The notes beneath the pieces are model-generated. The model saw only the letters and a program-made list of their open reading frames with translations, was not told where the DNA came from and ran no database searches. Position numbers and translations under genes: made by a program. From positions 64,947-128,946 of the forward strand of contig NZ_WUYX01000038.1 of assembly GCF_009834785.1 (NCBI RefSeq): 64,000 nt of DNA. Direction: 5' to 3'. This stretch comes from Natronorubrum halalkaliphilum. Lineage in GTDB: Archaea > Halobacteriota > Halobacteria > Halobacteriales > Natrialbaceae. This document shows positions 8,808 to 17,772 of the stretch, one piece after another (the stretch's first letter is position 1; each line of letters opens with the position of its first letter).

Positions 8808-8923
8808 GGCTATCACTCCGGCAGGCAGTCGGAAGAATCTTCCCTTCCGTCGGAGTCAACTGCCAGCCGGCAGACGAGAGGAAACGGCGGCGAAACCATC
8901 GACGGATCCGCAGACGACACGCA

Positions 8924-9877
8924 CTATATCTGTCCGGGCTGTCGTCCCGACGGGCCGCCCGACAGCGAACTCGAGCCGCGTTTGGGCCTGACGATCGCGT
9001 CGGGGTCGATCCCCTCGAACTCGGGCGGCAACTCGCCGTCGGTCGCGTACTGGTACAGCGCGGTCTTCGCGACCGCCGTCGCGGCGATGTGGACGACGGC
9101 GATCGCACCGAGGAGCAACACGGTCGGGCCGGCCGTGTAGACGAGCACCGAACCCGGGTTCTCGACTAGCACCAGCGGTGCGCCGATTCCGGCAGCGGCG
9201 ACGAGCGCGCCCAGCAAGACAGTCACCAGTCCGACCCCGAGACTGACGCCGCCGGCCTCGCCCCAGGTATCGCGAAACAGGGAGACGCTCTCCCGCAGCG
9301 ACTCCCGAACGCCGCCATCCCGGAAGACGATGACGGGAACGATGAAGAACGTCATCATGAACCAGGCGGCACCGGCGATCGCTCGGACGAGTTGGGCACC
9401 CCAGCCGTCCTGGCTCTCGAGCGCCTGAAAGATCAGGCCGACGACCGCCCCGACGACGCCCCAGGCGAGGATCGTTCGCCGGGACTCCCATGCGCCGTCG
9501 AGACCGGCGCGGATGCTCGTCGGTTTCCCCTGAAACAGGTTCCCGACCGAGTGGACGAGTGCGGCACTAAAGAAGGTCGCAATCGACGTCGCCGCGAACA
9601 TGACGAGAAAGGAGACGACGACGCCGAGTATCGTCATCGCGGTCTCGCCCGTCCCCTCGGAGACCGACGCGACCTGCTCGAAGAGGGCTAACCCGTAGGT
9701 CGCACCGAACAGCGCTGCAACGAGGCCGGCGACGAGCACGACGAGTCCGGTAACCCAGACGAGACCGTACAGCAGCGGGAAAACGATCAACCACTTTTCG
9801 CGCCGAAGGACGCCGAACGACGCCTTCGCGATCGCGAATCCGGTTCGAAACCGGGCGAAAATCGATTGGAGGGACAT
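8924..9877 (-). CDS. DUF6159-type multi-pass membrane protein, 317 aa
   Basis: The protein has about six hydrophobic segments (around residues 30-65, 85-115, 138-160, 168-190, 215-245 and 255-275) and an N-terminal amphipathic helix (SIFARFRTGFAIAKASFGVL). This matches the haloarchaeal/bacterial DUF6159 membrane family of unknown function. The C-terminal tail is hydrophilic and Ser/Gly-rich. A TATA-like box at 9899-9907 places transcription start at or next to the ATG. The gene separates two blocks of translation genes that are usually contiguous. Confidence 0.8.
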   Translation of the reverse strand: MSLQSIFARFRTGFAIAKASFGVLRREKWLIVFPLLYGLVWVTGLVVLVAGLVAALFGATYGLALFEQVASVSEGTGETAMTILGVVVSFLVMFAATSIATFFSAALVHSVGNLFQGKPTSIRAGLDGAWESRRTILAWGVVGAVVGLIFQALESQDGWGAQLVRAIAGAAWFMMTFFIVPVIVFRDGGVRESLRESVSLFRDTWGEAGGVSLGVGLVTVLLGALVAAAGIGAPLVLVENPGSVLVYTAGPTVLLLGAIAVVHIAATAVAKTALYQYATDGELPPEFEGIDPDAIVRPKRGSSSLSGGPSGRQPGQI

Positions 9878-9897
9878 GATCGATTCATGTTCATAAG

Positions 9898-9907
9898 GTA
9901 ATATAAA
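9898..9907 (-). promoter_or_regulatory. TATA box of the DUF6159 gene
   Basis: On the minus strand TTTATATTAC is centred about 26 nt upstream of the ATG at 9877, the spacing expected for a leaderless haloarchaeal mRNA. Confidence 0.55.
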
Positions 9908-10004
9908 CCTTGAGAATACGTTCGTTCGATGACAGCCCGGCGGGCCGAGTTCCCCGCCGAATCAGGTGCCAACCGATTTGACCCGGGCCCACGTACGATT
10001 ACCC

Positions 10005-10322
10005 ATGAGCGAACTCGACCCCGCAGACCTGTTGCCCAACGACCGAATGCAAACCCAGGCACTCGAAGCCGAGGTGACCCAGATTCACCGCGGCCATCAG
10101 TACGCAGACGAGGGCGATACCTTCATGATCGAGGATACGACGTTCGAGGTGACCGGCGTGACCGAACGCACCCTCGGCGATCTCACCGACGAGGATGCCC
10201 GGGCCGAAGGGATGGACGACCTCGAGGGGTATCGAAACCTGCTCGAGCGCGCCCACGACAACTTCGAATGGGACGACGACAGCGAAGTCGTGCGTCACCG
10301 GTTCGAGCCGCAGTCGCAGTAA
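10005..10322 (+). CDS. ASCH domain-containing protein
   Basis: The start MSELDPADLLPNDRM gives 105 aa; the frame is open upstream but non-coding in character. The sequence fits the small ASCH (ASC-1 homology, PUA-like beta barrel) proteins of haloarchaea: a conserved start of the barrel (HRGHQYADEGDTFMIEDTTF), a TERTLGDLTDEDA turn and a final FEWDDDSEVVRHRFE strand. ASCH domains are thought to bind RNA or nucleotides, and some are nucleases or amidohydrolases. The gene is divergent from the DUF6159 gene and lies among translation genes, consistent with an RNA role. Confidence 0.8.
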   Translation: MSELDPADLLPNDRMQTQALEAEVTQIHRGHQYADEGDTFMIEDTTFEVTGVTERTLGDLTDEDARAEGMDDLEGYRNLLERAHDNFEWDDDSEVVRHRFEPQSQ

Positions 10323-10490
10323 ATCGGCGATAGGCGTCGCTCGAGCGGGCGGTTAGATTCTCGAGCGCGTCAATGAACACGTCGGAAAACGGTCTATTCG
10401 AAGTCGATTTCGAGAACGGGAGAGAGCTCGGAGAGCAGGAACCGACCTGCGAACCAGTACAGAGGTGTGCAGTAGGACGTTTCGTCGCGG

Positions 10491-11156
10491 CTAGTCCAGA
10501 TACCCCAGCGCGTCTTCGATCCGGCCCAGTTCCGGGCCGGTCGTGTCCGTTCCGATGACGTAGCCGGCCTCGTTCGCGATCAGTCCGGAGCCGACAAGCG
10601 GTGCACCGTAGTTGACGGTACCGACGTCGGCTCGGACGTCGAGAACGTCCTCGAGCACGTCCAGTTCGTCGTCGGTCGCTTTGGGGTGACAGAGCACGCC
10701 CGAGTTCGTCGCGACCGCGGCGGTGCCGACGGTTCGGACGCCGGCGAGATCGCCGCGCTGGACAGGGACGTCGAGGGTGTCCTTGATGATCTGAATCGTC
10801 TCACGGGGGAGATCCGGGTGAACGTACGCGCCGTAGTCGTTCGCCAGCACGACGTTTCCGGCGGCGTTGATGTTCCCCGGCAGTTCTGCGATAGGGAGGT
10901 CGACCTCGTCTTCGAGGCGCCCGCGCTCGTACTCGAGGACGCGAGCGCTGACGAGTAGCCCGTTCTCGTTACCCGTTGCTAACGCACCGACCGTCGACGA
11001 ACCACCGACGGTCGTCTGAACTGCCGGCACCTCGAGTTCGTCGGTCAGGTCGGCGATGACGTCGTCGTCGACGTCCGGGCGAACGAGCACGCACGAGTCG
11101 GTCGCACGGGCGAAGACGCCGACGTAGGCCGACCCGGCGAAGGCGAGACGTTGCAA
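10491..11156 (-). CDS. eif6: Translation initiation factor aIF6
   Basis: The 221-aa protein follows the five-fold pseudo-symmetric pentein plan of eIF6: repeated blocks such as [34 protein letters not shown] and [21 protein letters not shown]. aIF6 binds the 50S subunit and blocks subunit joining. The start is TTG at 11156, two nt after the rpl31e stop; no ATG fits the family N terminus, so a non-ATG start in a coupled operon is likely. Transcribed with rpl39e and rpl31e. Confidence 0.95.
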   Translation of the reverse strand: MQRLAFAGSAYVGVFARATDSCVLVRPDVDDDVIADLTDELEVPAVQTTVGGSSTVGALATGNENGLLVSARVLEYERGRLEDEVDLPIAELPGNINAAGNVVLANDYGAYVHPDLPRETIQIIKDTLDVPVQRGDLAGVRTVGTAAVATNSGVLCHPKATDDELDVLEDVLDVRADVGTVNYGAPLVGSGLIANEAGYVIGTDTTGPELGRIEDALGYLD

Positions 11157-11158
11157 AT

Positions 11159-11437
11159 TTACTCGGCGACCTCGGCCTCGACGACGGCCTCACCCTCTTC
11201 CTCGAAGCGAGCCGCGCGGACGCGGATCTTTCGTGGCGGGTTGGCTCGGCCCTGCGACCAGATCTCCTCGTTGATCGAGGGATCCAGTCGGATGGCGTCT
11301 TCGTCGACCGCGAAGTGTTTCGCGAGGTGTTCGCGGACGATTCGCATCGCGTAGTCTGCGGCCTCGTGGTTCGGCCCCTTCTTTACGTCGCGCAGCGGAA
11401 CGGTGACGACACGTTCCTCGAAATCACTTGCACTCAT
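11159..11437 (-). CDS. rpl31e: 50S ribosomal protein L31e
   Basis: This 92-aa protein has the L31e signatures [20 protein letters not shown] and [19 protein letters not shown]. The family binds near the peptide exit tunnel of the 50S subunit. It begins 2 bp after rpl39e ends and ends 2 bp before eif6, forming the compact rpl39e-rpl31e-eif6 operon typical of archaea. Confidence 0.97.
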   Translation of the reverse strand: MSASDFEERVVTVPLRDVKKGPNHEAADYAMRIVREHLAKHFAVDEDAIRLDPSINEEIWSQGRANPPRKIRVRAARFEEEGEAVVEAEVAE

Positions 11438-11439
11438 CG

Positions 11440-11592
11440 TTACTCGTCAGTGTCGTTGCGCCGCCAGTTGCGTCGCTTCGGGTTTCGCTGCACTTCCATG
11501 TCGGTCTTCATCATGACCCAGGCCGGAACGCGACTGTTCTGGTTCTCGAGTTTGGCAAGACGCTTTTTCTTGCCCTTCGTTTTCTTACCCAT
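11440..11592 (-). CDS. rpl39e: 50S ribosomal protein L39e
   Basis: The start [19 protein letters not shown] gives the usual 50-aa, very basic L39e, ending [13 protein letters not shown]. It lines the peptide exit tunnel. The frame extends upstream, but only this Met gives the family N terminus. A TATA-like TTTTAAG at about 11618-11624 lies about 28 nt upstream, so the operon mRNA is probably leaderless. Confidence 0.96.
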   Translation of the reverse strand: MGKKTKGKKKRLAKLENQNSRVPAWVMMKTDMEVQRNPKRRNWRRNDTDE

Positions 11593-11615
11593 AGTAGCCG
11601 GACGTAGCCCGCGGT

Positions 11616-11626
11616 GGCTTAAAATC
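11616..11626 (-). promoter_or_regulatory. TATA box of the rpl39e-rpl31e-eif6 operon
   Basis: Minus-strand ATTTTAAGCC is centred about 28 nt before the rpl39e ATG, the spacing for a leaderless transcript. The rest of the 11593-11912 gap holds GC-rich sequence and a family A palindromic repeat. Confidence 0.55.
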
Positions 11627-11834
11627 TTGTCCATCTTGAAGACGCGGCCGCGACGGACGCTACCTATGTGTTGGCGCGACCGCGGCGTCGCGTCCGAGGC
11701 AAACATTCGGCGGCGGGCCATCGGCGGATTTCATCCGCCTTATCGGCGGTACCCTCCGCCGACGCCGATTACAGACGAACGCGAAGAGCGAGCGGGGAGC
11801 CGCTCTCGACCTCGCTTTCGCCTCGATCCGTTTC

Positions 11835-11913
11835 ATACGGTCTGCTGTACGTCAGTACCGGCCCAACCGCAGCCTTCGACACCGGGACCGAAAACTCCGA
11901 CAGCAGTTCGCGT
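11835..11913. repeat. Family A palindromic repeat, degenerate copy (A-II)
   Basis: The left arm ATACGGTCTGCTGTACGTCA is followed by ACCGGCCCAACCGC. The right arm (GACAGCAGTTCGCGT) is eroded relative to other copies and runs to the 3' end of the metalloprotease gene. Like all clear copies in this window it sits directly at a gene's stop. Confidence 0.6.
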
Positions 11914-12890
11914 CAGCCCCCCTCTCGAGAGCCGGCTTCCCGTTCGAAATAACGCGTCACGGCCTCGAGCGTCGCGTCGCTGAGTTCGGTGGTGTAGGTC
12001 CACTCCTCGACGCCCTCGTAGCCGTCGTGGCGGTGAAACCGATCGTGGTCGGCGCAGCCGCGGCCGTGCCAGCGAGTGCCGCCGCCGATTTCGTCCGGGC
12101 CGGCGTAGGCGGTCGCCATTGGGGAGACCGCCATCGTCTCGTCGTCGACACGGATCGCCGTACCGAGGTCGTGGTCGCAGGTGGAGCCGCCAACCGCCTC
12201 GACGATGTCCGGTGAGAGGAAGGTGTGTACCGCCTCGTGGATCGCCATGTTCCGGCTCACCGCTCGCGAGTCCCAGACCTCGGTCGCGCCGAGGTTTGCG
12301 ACCGTCTGTGCGTCGCCGGTGCTCCCGTCCGTTTCGTCGCCGACCTGCGCGTTCGGGGGGAGCGTCCCGCCGTATCCGACCCGATAATTAAACGGCGACC
12401 AGCACAGCAGCAGGTTACAGGTCCGGCCGGTGAGGGCGTTCCGTTCCCGGAGTCGATCGCCGAAGACCTCGAGGACCGTCTCGAGTTCCGGAACGACCGC
12501 TTCGGACGACAGCGGTGCCGCCGAAAGCGGGAAGCGAACTGGCTCGCCGCGTTCGACGCGCACCTCGACGGACTCGAGTCTCGAGCGCTCGCGGGCGTAG
12601 GCGAGCACCTGTTCCAGCGCACCCTCCACGGCCGCCAGCCCGTCCCGAAACGGAGGCGGCCAGTCGCGGCGCACGCCGTCGAATCCGTACCTGACCCAGG
12701 CCCGCAACGGAACCGGCCCGGGATAGACGCGGACGGAGAGCGGCGCGTCGGCGACGGCCCGCTCCCGGACGTCGAACCGCGTACTCGAGACGGCGGCGGC
12801 GCCGCCGATCGACGCCAACAGCTCTCGTCGCGAGACGAACTGTCCGCTCGCGGTCGCGGACGACAGCCGGTCGGAGAGCGATGGAGACAC
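11913..12890 (-). CDS. Tat-exported zinc metalloprotease-like protein
   Basis: The 325-aa protein has a Tat signal (SRRELLASIGGAAAV, residues 20-34) without a lipobox Cys, so it is probably secreted. A zincin motif HEAVH (residues 218-222) lies in the helix NMAIHEAVHTFL, with His/Asp-rich sequence downstream (DHDRFHRHDGYEG) that could hold the third ligand. Cys are at about 158, 163, 237 and 281. No named peptidase family is recognised; it resembles uncharacterised haloarchaeal secreted proteins. Peptidase activity is inferred from the motif alone. Confidence 0.75.
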   Translation of the reverse strand: MSPSLSDRLSSATASGQFVSRRELLASIGGAAAVSSTRFDVRERAVADAPLSVRVYPGPVPLRAWVRYGFDGVRRDWPPPFRDGLAAVEGALEQVLAYARERSRLESVEVRVERGEPVRFPLSAAPLSSEAVVPELETVLEVFGDRLRERNALTGRTCNLLLCWSPFNYRVGYGGTLPPNAQVGDETDGSTGDAQTVANLGATEVWDSRAVSRNMAIHEAVHTFLSPDIVEAVGGSTCDHDLGTAIRVDDETMAVSPMATAYAGPDEIGGGTRWHGRGCADHDRFHRHDGYEGVEEWTYTTELSDATLEAVTRYFEREAGSREGG

Positions 12891-13086
12891 GAGTTATCGA
12901 CGGCAGTCGAACGCCATCGTCTCTCCCGCTACACCGATCTTCGGTATCGTTCCTGCCCCTGCATGTTCCGCCCGCGTGCTTCGGGCCCGTGTGCTGGGGC
13001 ATTCGTCTCGAACGGCCGCGTCCGTTCGTCCCCTCGAAACGAATCGAACGGGCGGCGACCCGAACAAAAACGGAGGCCGAAGGCGG

Positions 13087-13644
13087 CTACTCGAGCGAGA
13101 ACGACTCGACCGTCGAGTAGAGCGGCCCCGCATCGGTGCGGACGCTCTCGGTGAGGTGAATCTCCTCGACGGTCATCTCGCCGAGCGTCGGATCGCGCTC
13201 GCGGACGACCTCCTGTACGTGCTCTTTGCCGCCTGCGTGTTCCATTCGGGCGAGCGTGACGTGGGGCGTAAACTCGTGCTCCGCTTCCTCGAATCCCATC
13301 GCCGTCGTTCGCTCCTCGACGGCCTCGTGCAATCGCGTGAGACCGTCGCCGCCCGTTTCGGTTCCGAACCAGATCACGCTGATGTACTCGAGGCTCGGAA
13401 AGACGCCCAGCCCGCCGTAGCGGACGGGAAACGGATCGACGGACGCATCCTCGACGGCGGCAGCGAGTTCGCGCTCGAGGTCGGGGACGCGATCCTCGGG
13501 TACCTCGCCGAGGAACTTCAGCGTGACGTGGGCTTGTCTTGGATCGGTGAAGTTGAGCCCGCCCGCGTCCCTGAACTCGTCTTGGAGGTCGGCGACCGGT
13601 TCCGCGAGGTCGTCGGGCAGATCGACGCTAACGAACAGTCGCAT
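13087..13644 (-). CDS. thpR: RNA 2',3'-cyclic phosphodiesterase (2'-5' RNA ligase family)
   Basis: This 185-aa 2H-phosphoesterase has both catalytic His motifs: HVTLKFLGE (residue about 39) and HVTLARMEH (about 127). The N terminus MRLFVSVDLPDDL is typical of ThpR/LigT. The family hydrolyses 2',3'-cyclic phosphates on RNA ends and can reversibly join 2'-5' ends, acting in RNA or tRNA processing. It stands alone between the metalloprotease gene and a divergent FAD enzyme. Confidence 0.93.
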   Translation of the reverse strand: MRLFVSVDLPDDLAEPVADLQDEFRDAGGLNFTDPRQAHVTLKFLGEVPEDRVPDLERELAAAVEDASVDPFPVRYGGLGVFPSLEYISVIWFGTETGGDGLTRLHEAVEERTTAMGFEEAEHEFTPHVTLARMEHAGGKEHVQEVVRERDPTLGEMTVEEIHLTESVRTDAGPLYSTVESFSLE

Positions 13645-13774
13645 ACTCGAGTTCTCGACGGGGACCTACTCAATAGTGGCGGGAGATCTGCGAGGATCGA
13701 AGCGTCGAACCGAGCGCCGCCCACTCACTCGTTAGGGACGGGGGTTATTTCCGTCGACACCCCAGGGTACAGCG

Positions 13775-15493
13775 ATGACCGACGTTGTCGTACTCGGCGG
13801 TGGAATCGGCGGCCTCACCGCGGCCCACGAACTCGGAGAGCGCGGGGTCGACGTGACCGTCTTCGAGGCCAACGACCGCGTCGGCGGCAAGGCCCGCTCG
13901 ATGCCGATCGCGGACGGACCGACGGCGCTACACGGCGAGCACGGCTTTCGATTCTTCCCGGCGTTCTACCGGCACGTGATCGACACGATGGAACGGATCC
14001 CCGACGGGAGCGGAACCGTCGCGGACAATCTCGTCGAGACCGAAGCGACGCTGATCGCGGGGATCGACGACCCGGACAAGATCGCCTCGACGGAGTCGCC
14101 CGACTCGCTGCGCGACTGGCTCGAGGCACTTCGCCCGGCGTTCGCCGAGGACCTGCCCGCCGCGGACGTCCGATTCCTGCTCGAGCGACTACTGTACCTG
14201 CTGACGGCGTGCGAGGATCGACGCGAGAACGAACTCGACAACGTCTCCTGGTGGGAGTTCATCGACGCCGAGAACCGCTCGCAGGAGTTTCGGGACCGAC
14301 TCGCCTACGCCACGCAGGCGCTGGTCGCGCTTCGTCCGCAGGTCGGGAGCGCCCGGACGATCGGCACCGTCTACCTGCAGTTGTTGTTCGGCCAACTCGA
14401 TCCGACCCGGCCGACCGAGCGCATCCTGAACGCGCCGACGAGCGAGGCCTGGTTCGACCCGTGGGTTCGGTACCTCGAGTCCCTCGGCGTCGACATTCGG
14501 CTGAACACCCCGGTCGAGCGACTCGAGTTCGACGGCCGCTCCGTCGCGGGCGTCGTGCTGGCCGACGGAACGACCGTAACGGCCGACGAGTACGTGTTGG
14601 CCGTTCCGGTGGATATCGCCCCCGAATTCGTCACGAGGGAGATGAGCCGGGCCGCACCGGAGCTGGGTCGAATCGAGCGACTCGACACGGCCTGGATGAA
14701 CGGCATCCAGTTCTACCTGACCGAGGACGTCGATCTGACCCGCGGCCACCAGGTCTACGCCGACGCCCCCTGGGCGCTGACGTCGATCTCCCAGCGGCAG
14801 TTCTGGGCGGATTCGGAGTACGACCTCGGGCGCCGCGGCCCCGACGCGGTCGAAGGCGTCCTCTCGGTGATCGCCTCCGACTGGGACACGCCGGGGATCG
14901 TCTACGACAGGCCCGCCAGAGCGTGTACGCGCGAGGAAATCGCAACCGAGGTCTGGGCGCAGCTGAAAGCGCACCTGAACGGACCGACGACGACGCTGAC
15001 GGACGACATGCTCGTCGACTGGTTCCTCGATCCGGCGATCGTCGAAATCGACGGTAACGGTGCCTCTGAGACGGCCCGAGCAGACGACGATAGCGGGGCG
15101 CGGCGGGGCGCGGTGCGCTCGAGCGAACCGCATCCACAGGTCGTCGAGAACCGATCGCCGCTGTTAATCAACACCGTCGGCTCGCTCCGGAACCGCCCGC
15201 CAGCAGACGTCTCCATTAGCAACCTCACGCTCGCGGGCGACTACGTGCGAACGAACAGCGATCTGGCGTCGATGGAGTCGGCAACCGAGGCCGGCCGTCG
15301 CGCGGCGAACGCGATCCTCGAGCGCCGCGGGATTCGCGGCTCGCGCGTCCCGGTCTGGGAGCTCGAGGAACCGGCTCTGTTCGAGCCGTTCAAACGACAG
15401 GATCGGCTCCGTTACCGGCTCGGACTCCCCCATCCGGCGGAAGCGACGCAGTCGATCCGAACGGTCGCCAGACGCCTCGGCGGGCGGAGCTAA
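13775..15493 (+). CDS. FAD-dependent amine-oxidase/phytoene-desaturase-like oxidoreductase
   Basis: The 572-aa protein starts with a dinucleotide-binding fold (VVVLGGGIGGLTAAHEL, then a Glu and DRVGGKARS) and ends with the second FAD contact (LTLAGDYVRTNSDLASMESA). This is the amino-oxidase/carotenoid desaturase superfamily, in the subgroup annotated as hydroxysqualene dehydroxylase or 15-cis-phytoene desaturase-like. Residues about 430-450 form a low-complexity acidic insertion. No carotenoid or squalene genes lie beside it, so the substrate is not decided; a lipid or isoprenoid is likely. Confidence 0.85.
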   Translation: MTDVVVLGGGIGGLTAAHELGERGVDVTVFEANDRVGGKARSMPIADGPTALHGEHGFRFFPAFYRHVIDTMERIPDGSGTVADNLVETEATLIAGIDDPDKIASTESPDSLRDWLEALRPAFAEDLPAADVRFLLERLLYLLTACEDRRENELDNVSWWEFIDAENRSQEFRDRLAYATQALVALRPQVGSARTIGTVYLQLLFGQLDPTRPTERILNAPTSEAWFDPWVRYLESLGVDIRLNTPVERLEFDGRSVAGVVLADGTTVTADEYVLAVPVDIAPEFVTREMSRAAPELGRIERLDTAWMNGIQFYLTEDVDLTRGHQVYADAPWALTSISQRQFWADSEYDLGRRGPDAVEGVLSVIASDWDTPGIVYDRPARACTREEIATEVWAQLKAHLNGPTTTLTDDMLVDWFLDPAIVEIDGNGASETARADDDSGARRGAVRSSEPHPQVVENRSPLLINTVGSLRNRPPADVSISNLTLAGDYVRTNSDLASMESATEAGRRAANAILERRGIRGSRVPVWELEEPALFEPFKRQDRLRYRLGLPHPAEATQSIRTVARRLGGRS

Positions 15494-15574
15494 GCGCCGC
15501 GTTCGATCGGCGGCTCGAGACCGCAGACAGTCGGGTCGCAGCCCTTAACAGTCGTCGCCGCTACTATTCCACTA

Positions 15575-16474
15575 ATGACTGACCGAGAGGGCGATAGCGA
15601 CCACACCTTCTCCGAAGGCGAGGGCTTCAGCGGCGACTACGACGAGTTCGATCTGGATCCGCCGGAACTGGGCGTCGACCCCTCGAAGGTCGACCCCGTC
15701 GACTCCCGCGTCGTCACCGACACCCTCGACAGGCACAACATCGACAGCGAGGAGGTCGACGCGAACGAACTGCTCGACGTCGGGTTGAACTACATGCAGA
15801 TCAACCGCTACGAGCAGGCCACCGAGGCCTTCGAACGGGCCGCCCAGTTCGCCGAGGACGACCGCATCGAACAGGAGTCGTGGGTGAACAAGGGGGTCGC
15901 CCACGCTGAACTCGAGGAGTACGACGAGGCCATCGGTGCCTACCGCGAGGCGCTCCGAATCGACGACTCGAGCGAGCACGCCGCGACCGCGGAAACGAAC
16001 CTCGCGTACGCGCTCTGGGAGTTCGGCGAAACGTCCGAGGCCTTAGAACACGCCGAGCGCGCCATCGAGATCGACGAGCGCTTCGGCGAGGGCTGGTACA
16101 ATCGCGCCTTCTTCCTCTCGGAGCGCGGGTTAGCCGAGGAGGCGCTTCACTGCATCGACAACGCCATTCGACTGGGTATGCGTAACTCGAGAGTGCTCGA
16201 GGAGAAAGCCGAGATCCTCGAGGAACTGGGCGAGTACGACGAGGCCGAGGAGATCGCCGAAGAGGCAAACGAGATGCGCGAGCGGGCCGAACAGCGAGTG
16301 ATGGAGGAGCGAAAGGAGATGCAAGGCCAAGGCCAAGGGCAGGGACAGGCGGGTCCCGGTGGACAGCCCCAACAACAGGGACGAAGACAGAGACAGGGCC
16401 GACAACAGGGCGGAATCGACGCGATGGACGGCGGCCGTGAACCCGACCGCGACGACGAATGGAAACTCGAGTGA
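15575..16474 (+). CDS. Tetratricopeptide repeat protein
   Basis: The 299-aa protein has an acidic N terminus, then about four to five TPR units (residues about 68-225; e.g. LLDVGLNYMQINRYEQATEA and AIEIDERFGEGWYNRAFFL). The Gln/Gly-rich tail (residues about 245-285) is a low-complexity GQGQGQ/QQQGRRQRQ stretch. TPRs mediate protein-protein contacts; no catalytic domain is present. It lies 18 bp before the DUF424 gene, so the two may be co-transcribed. Confidence 0.9.
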   Translation: MTDREGDSDHTFSEGEGFSGDYDEFDLDPPELGVDPSKVDPVDSRVVTDTLDRHNIDSEEVDANELLDVGLNYMQINRYEQATEAFERAAQFAEDDRIEQESWVNKGVAHAELEEYDEAIGAYREALRIDDSSEHAATAETNLAYALWEFGETSEALEHAERAIEIDERFGEGWYNRAFFLSERGLAEEALHCIDNAIRLGMRNSRVLEEKAEILEELGEYDEAEEIAEEANEMRERAEQRVMEERKEMQGQGQGQGQAGPGGQPQQQGRRQRQGRQQGGIDAMDGGREPDRDDEWKLE

Positions 16475-16491
16475 CCGAGACCGAACACGGA

Positions 16492-16785
16492 ATGATCGTC
16501 AACGAACGAGAAACTCCGGAGGGGCTGTTAGTCGCCGTCTGTGACGAGGACGTCCTCGGCGAGACCTTCGAGAGCGACGACATCTCGCTGACCGTCACCG
16601 AAGACTTCTACGGCGGCGACGAGGCCGACGAGAACGCCGTCATCGAGAGCCTGTCGCGGGCGACCGTCGCCAACCTCGTCGGTCGGCGAGCCGTGGAACT
16701 CGCCGTCGACGAGGGGTTCATCGACGAAGGGAACGTGCTCGAGGTCGGCTCGACGCTGCACGCGCAGTTGTTGCGGATGCAGTAA
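16492..16785 (+). CDS. DUF424 domain protein
   Basis: The start MIVNERETPEGLLVAVCDED gives 97 aa, the family length; an ATG at 16459 is in frame but would overlap the TPR gene and does not match the family. DUF424 is a conserved archaeal family of unknown biochemical function, often found near translation genes. Features here are VAVCDEDVLGETFE, AVIESLSRATVANLVG and EVGSTLHAQLLRM. Confidence 0.88.
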   Translation: MIVNERETPEGLLVAVCDEDVLGETFESDDISLTVTEDFYGGDEADENAVIESLSRATVANLVGRRAVELAVDEGFIDEGNVLEVGSTLHAQLLRMQ

Positions 16786-16896
16786 CGACGGCGTCGATGG
16801 CGTTCAAAGGCGCTAATACGGCGAAGGCGCTGAATCGTCAAAGACCGCTGATACAGCGAAAACGCGAACAGCGTTCTAAACGCAGTCGAGAACCGA

Positions 16897-17772
16897 CTAC
16901 AGGTCCGTTTTTTCGAACCGGTAGTAGCCGATCGCGACGGGGACGACCACCCAGAACAGCAAGACGACGACGCCGAACCAGTCCTGTAAGTAGAACGGCG
17001 CGTCACCCGCGAACCGTTCGGCCGGCGTCATCTGCGACGCTTCGAAGTCCTCGAGACCGTACTGGAACGTAAACGGATAGACGCTGCCCTCGATCGCGTT
17101 GCTCGCGAGCGTCGTGTAGGCGGACATCGGGTTAAGCTGCTCGAGCGCGAGGTACCAGGTCTCGGCTTCGACCGGCGGCCCCTCGTCGTAGAGGAGGTAG
17201 TACGGGCCGGCGGTGACGAGTTCCCAGAGCGCGACGAACAGCATGTAGATGCCGACGACGAGCGCCATCGACTTCCCCCGCGTGGAGACGCCGGCGGAGA
17301 CGCCGACGGCCAGTCCGGCGAAGGCGACGCCGAACAGCAGCGTAATGAGGGCGAACCCGACCCAGTCGACGAAGGGGACCGAGCCGAAGAAGACGGCACC
17401 CAACACGAGCGCGACGAGGAAGGCGAGGCCGACGGCCGTTCCGACGACGGCCATCCGACCGAGCAGTTTCCCGAAGACGACGTCGGTCCGGTTCGGCGGT
17501 AAGCCGAGCAGGAGTTTGATGCTGCCCGACCGCCGCTCGCCGACGACGGCCATGTAGCCAGCGATGAGCGCCGCGATCGGGACGATCGTCTGGAGCGGGA
17601 AGCCGAGAAAGCCGAGCACCTCGGCCGCGCTGGCGTCGCCGTCGACGTACCAGATTGCCGTGTAGCCGACGGCGACGATACCGACGAGCAGCCCGATCAA
17701 CGCCCAGAGCAGTTTCGAACGGCCGGCGTCCTCGAACTCCTTGCGGGCGACGGTGGGGATGTGCGACGTCAT
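16897..17772 (-). CDS. ABC-2 type transporter permease
   Basis: The 291-aa protein has about six membrane helices with the ABC-2/NosY-like arrangement: a cytoplasmic N terminus ARKEFEDAGRSKLLWALIG, then paired helices and a large external loop at residues about 200-265. Its ATG overlaps the stop of the ATPase gene by 4 nt. Such pairs export lipids, drugs or peptides, or mediate copper/nitrous-oxide-related maturation; the substrate is unknown. Confidence 0.92.
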   Translation of the reverse strand: MTSHIPTVARKEFEDAGRSKLLWALIGLLVGIVAVGYTAIWYVDGDASAAEVLGFLGFPLQTIVPIAALIAGYMAVVGERRSGSIKLLLGLPPNRTDVVFGKLLGRMAVVGTAVGLAFLVALVLGAVFFGSVPFVDWVGFALITLLFGVAFAGLAVGVSAGVSTRGKSMALVVGIYMLFVALWELVTAGPYYLLYDEGPPVEAETWYLALEQLNPMSAYTTLASNAIEGSVYPFTFQYGLEDFEASQMTPAERFAGDAPFYLQDWFGVVVLLFWVVVPVAIGYYRFEKTDL

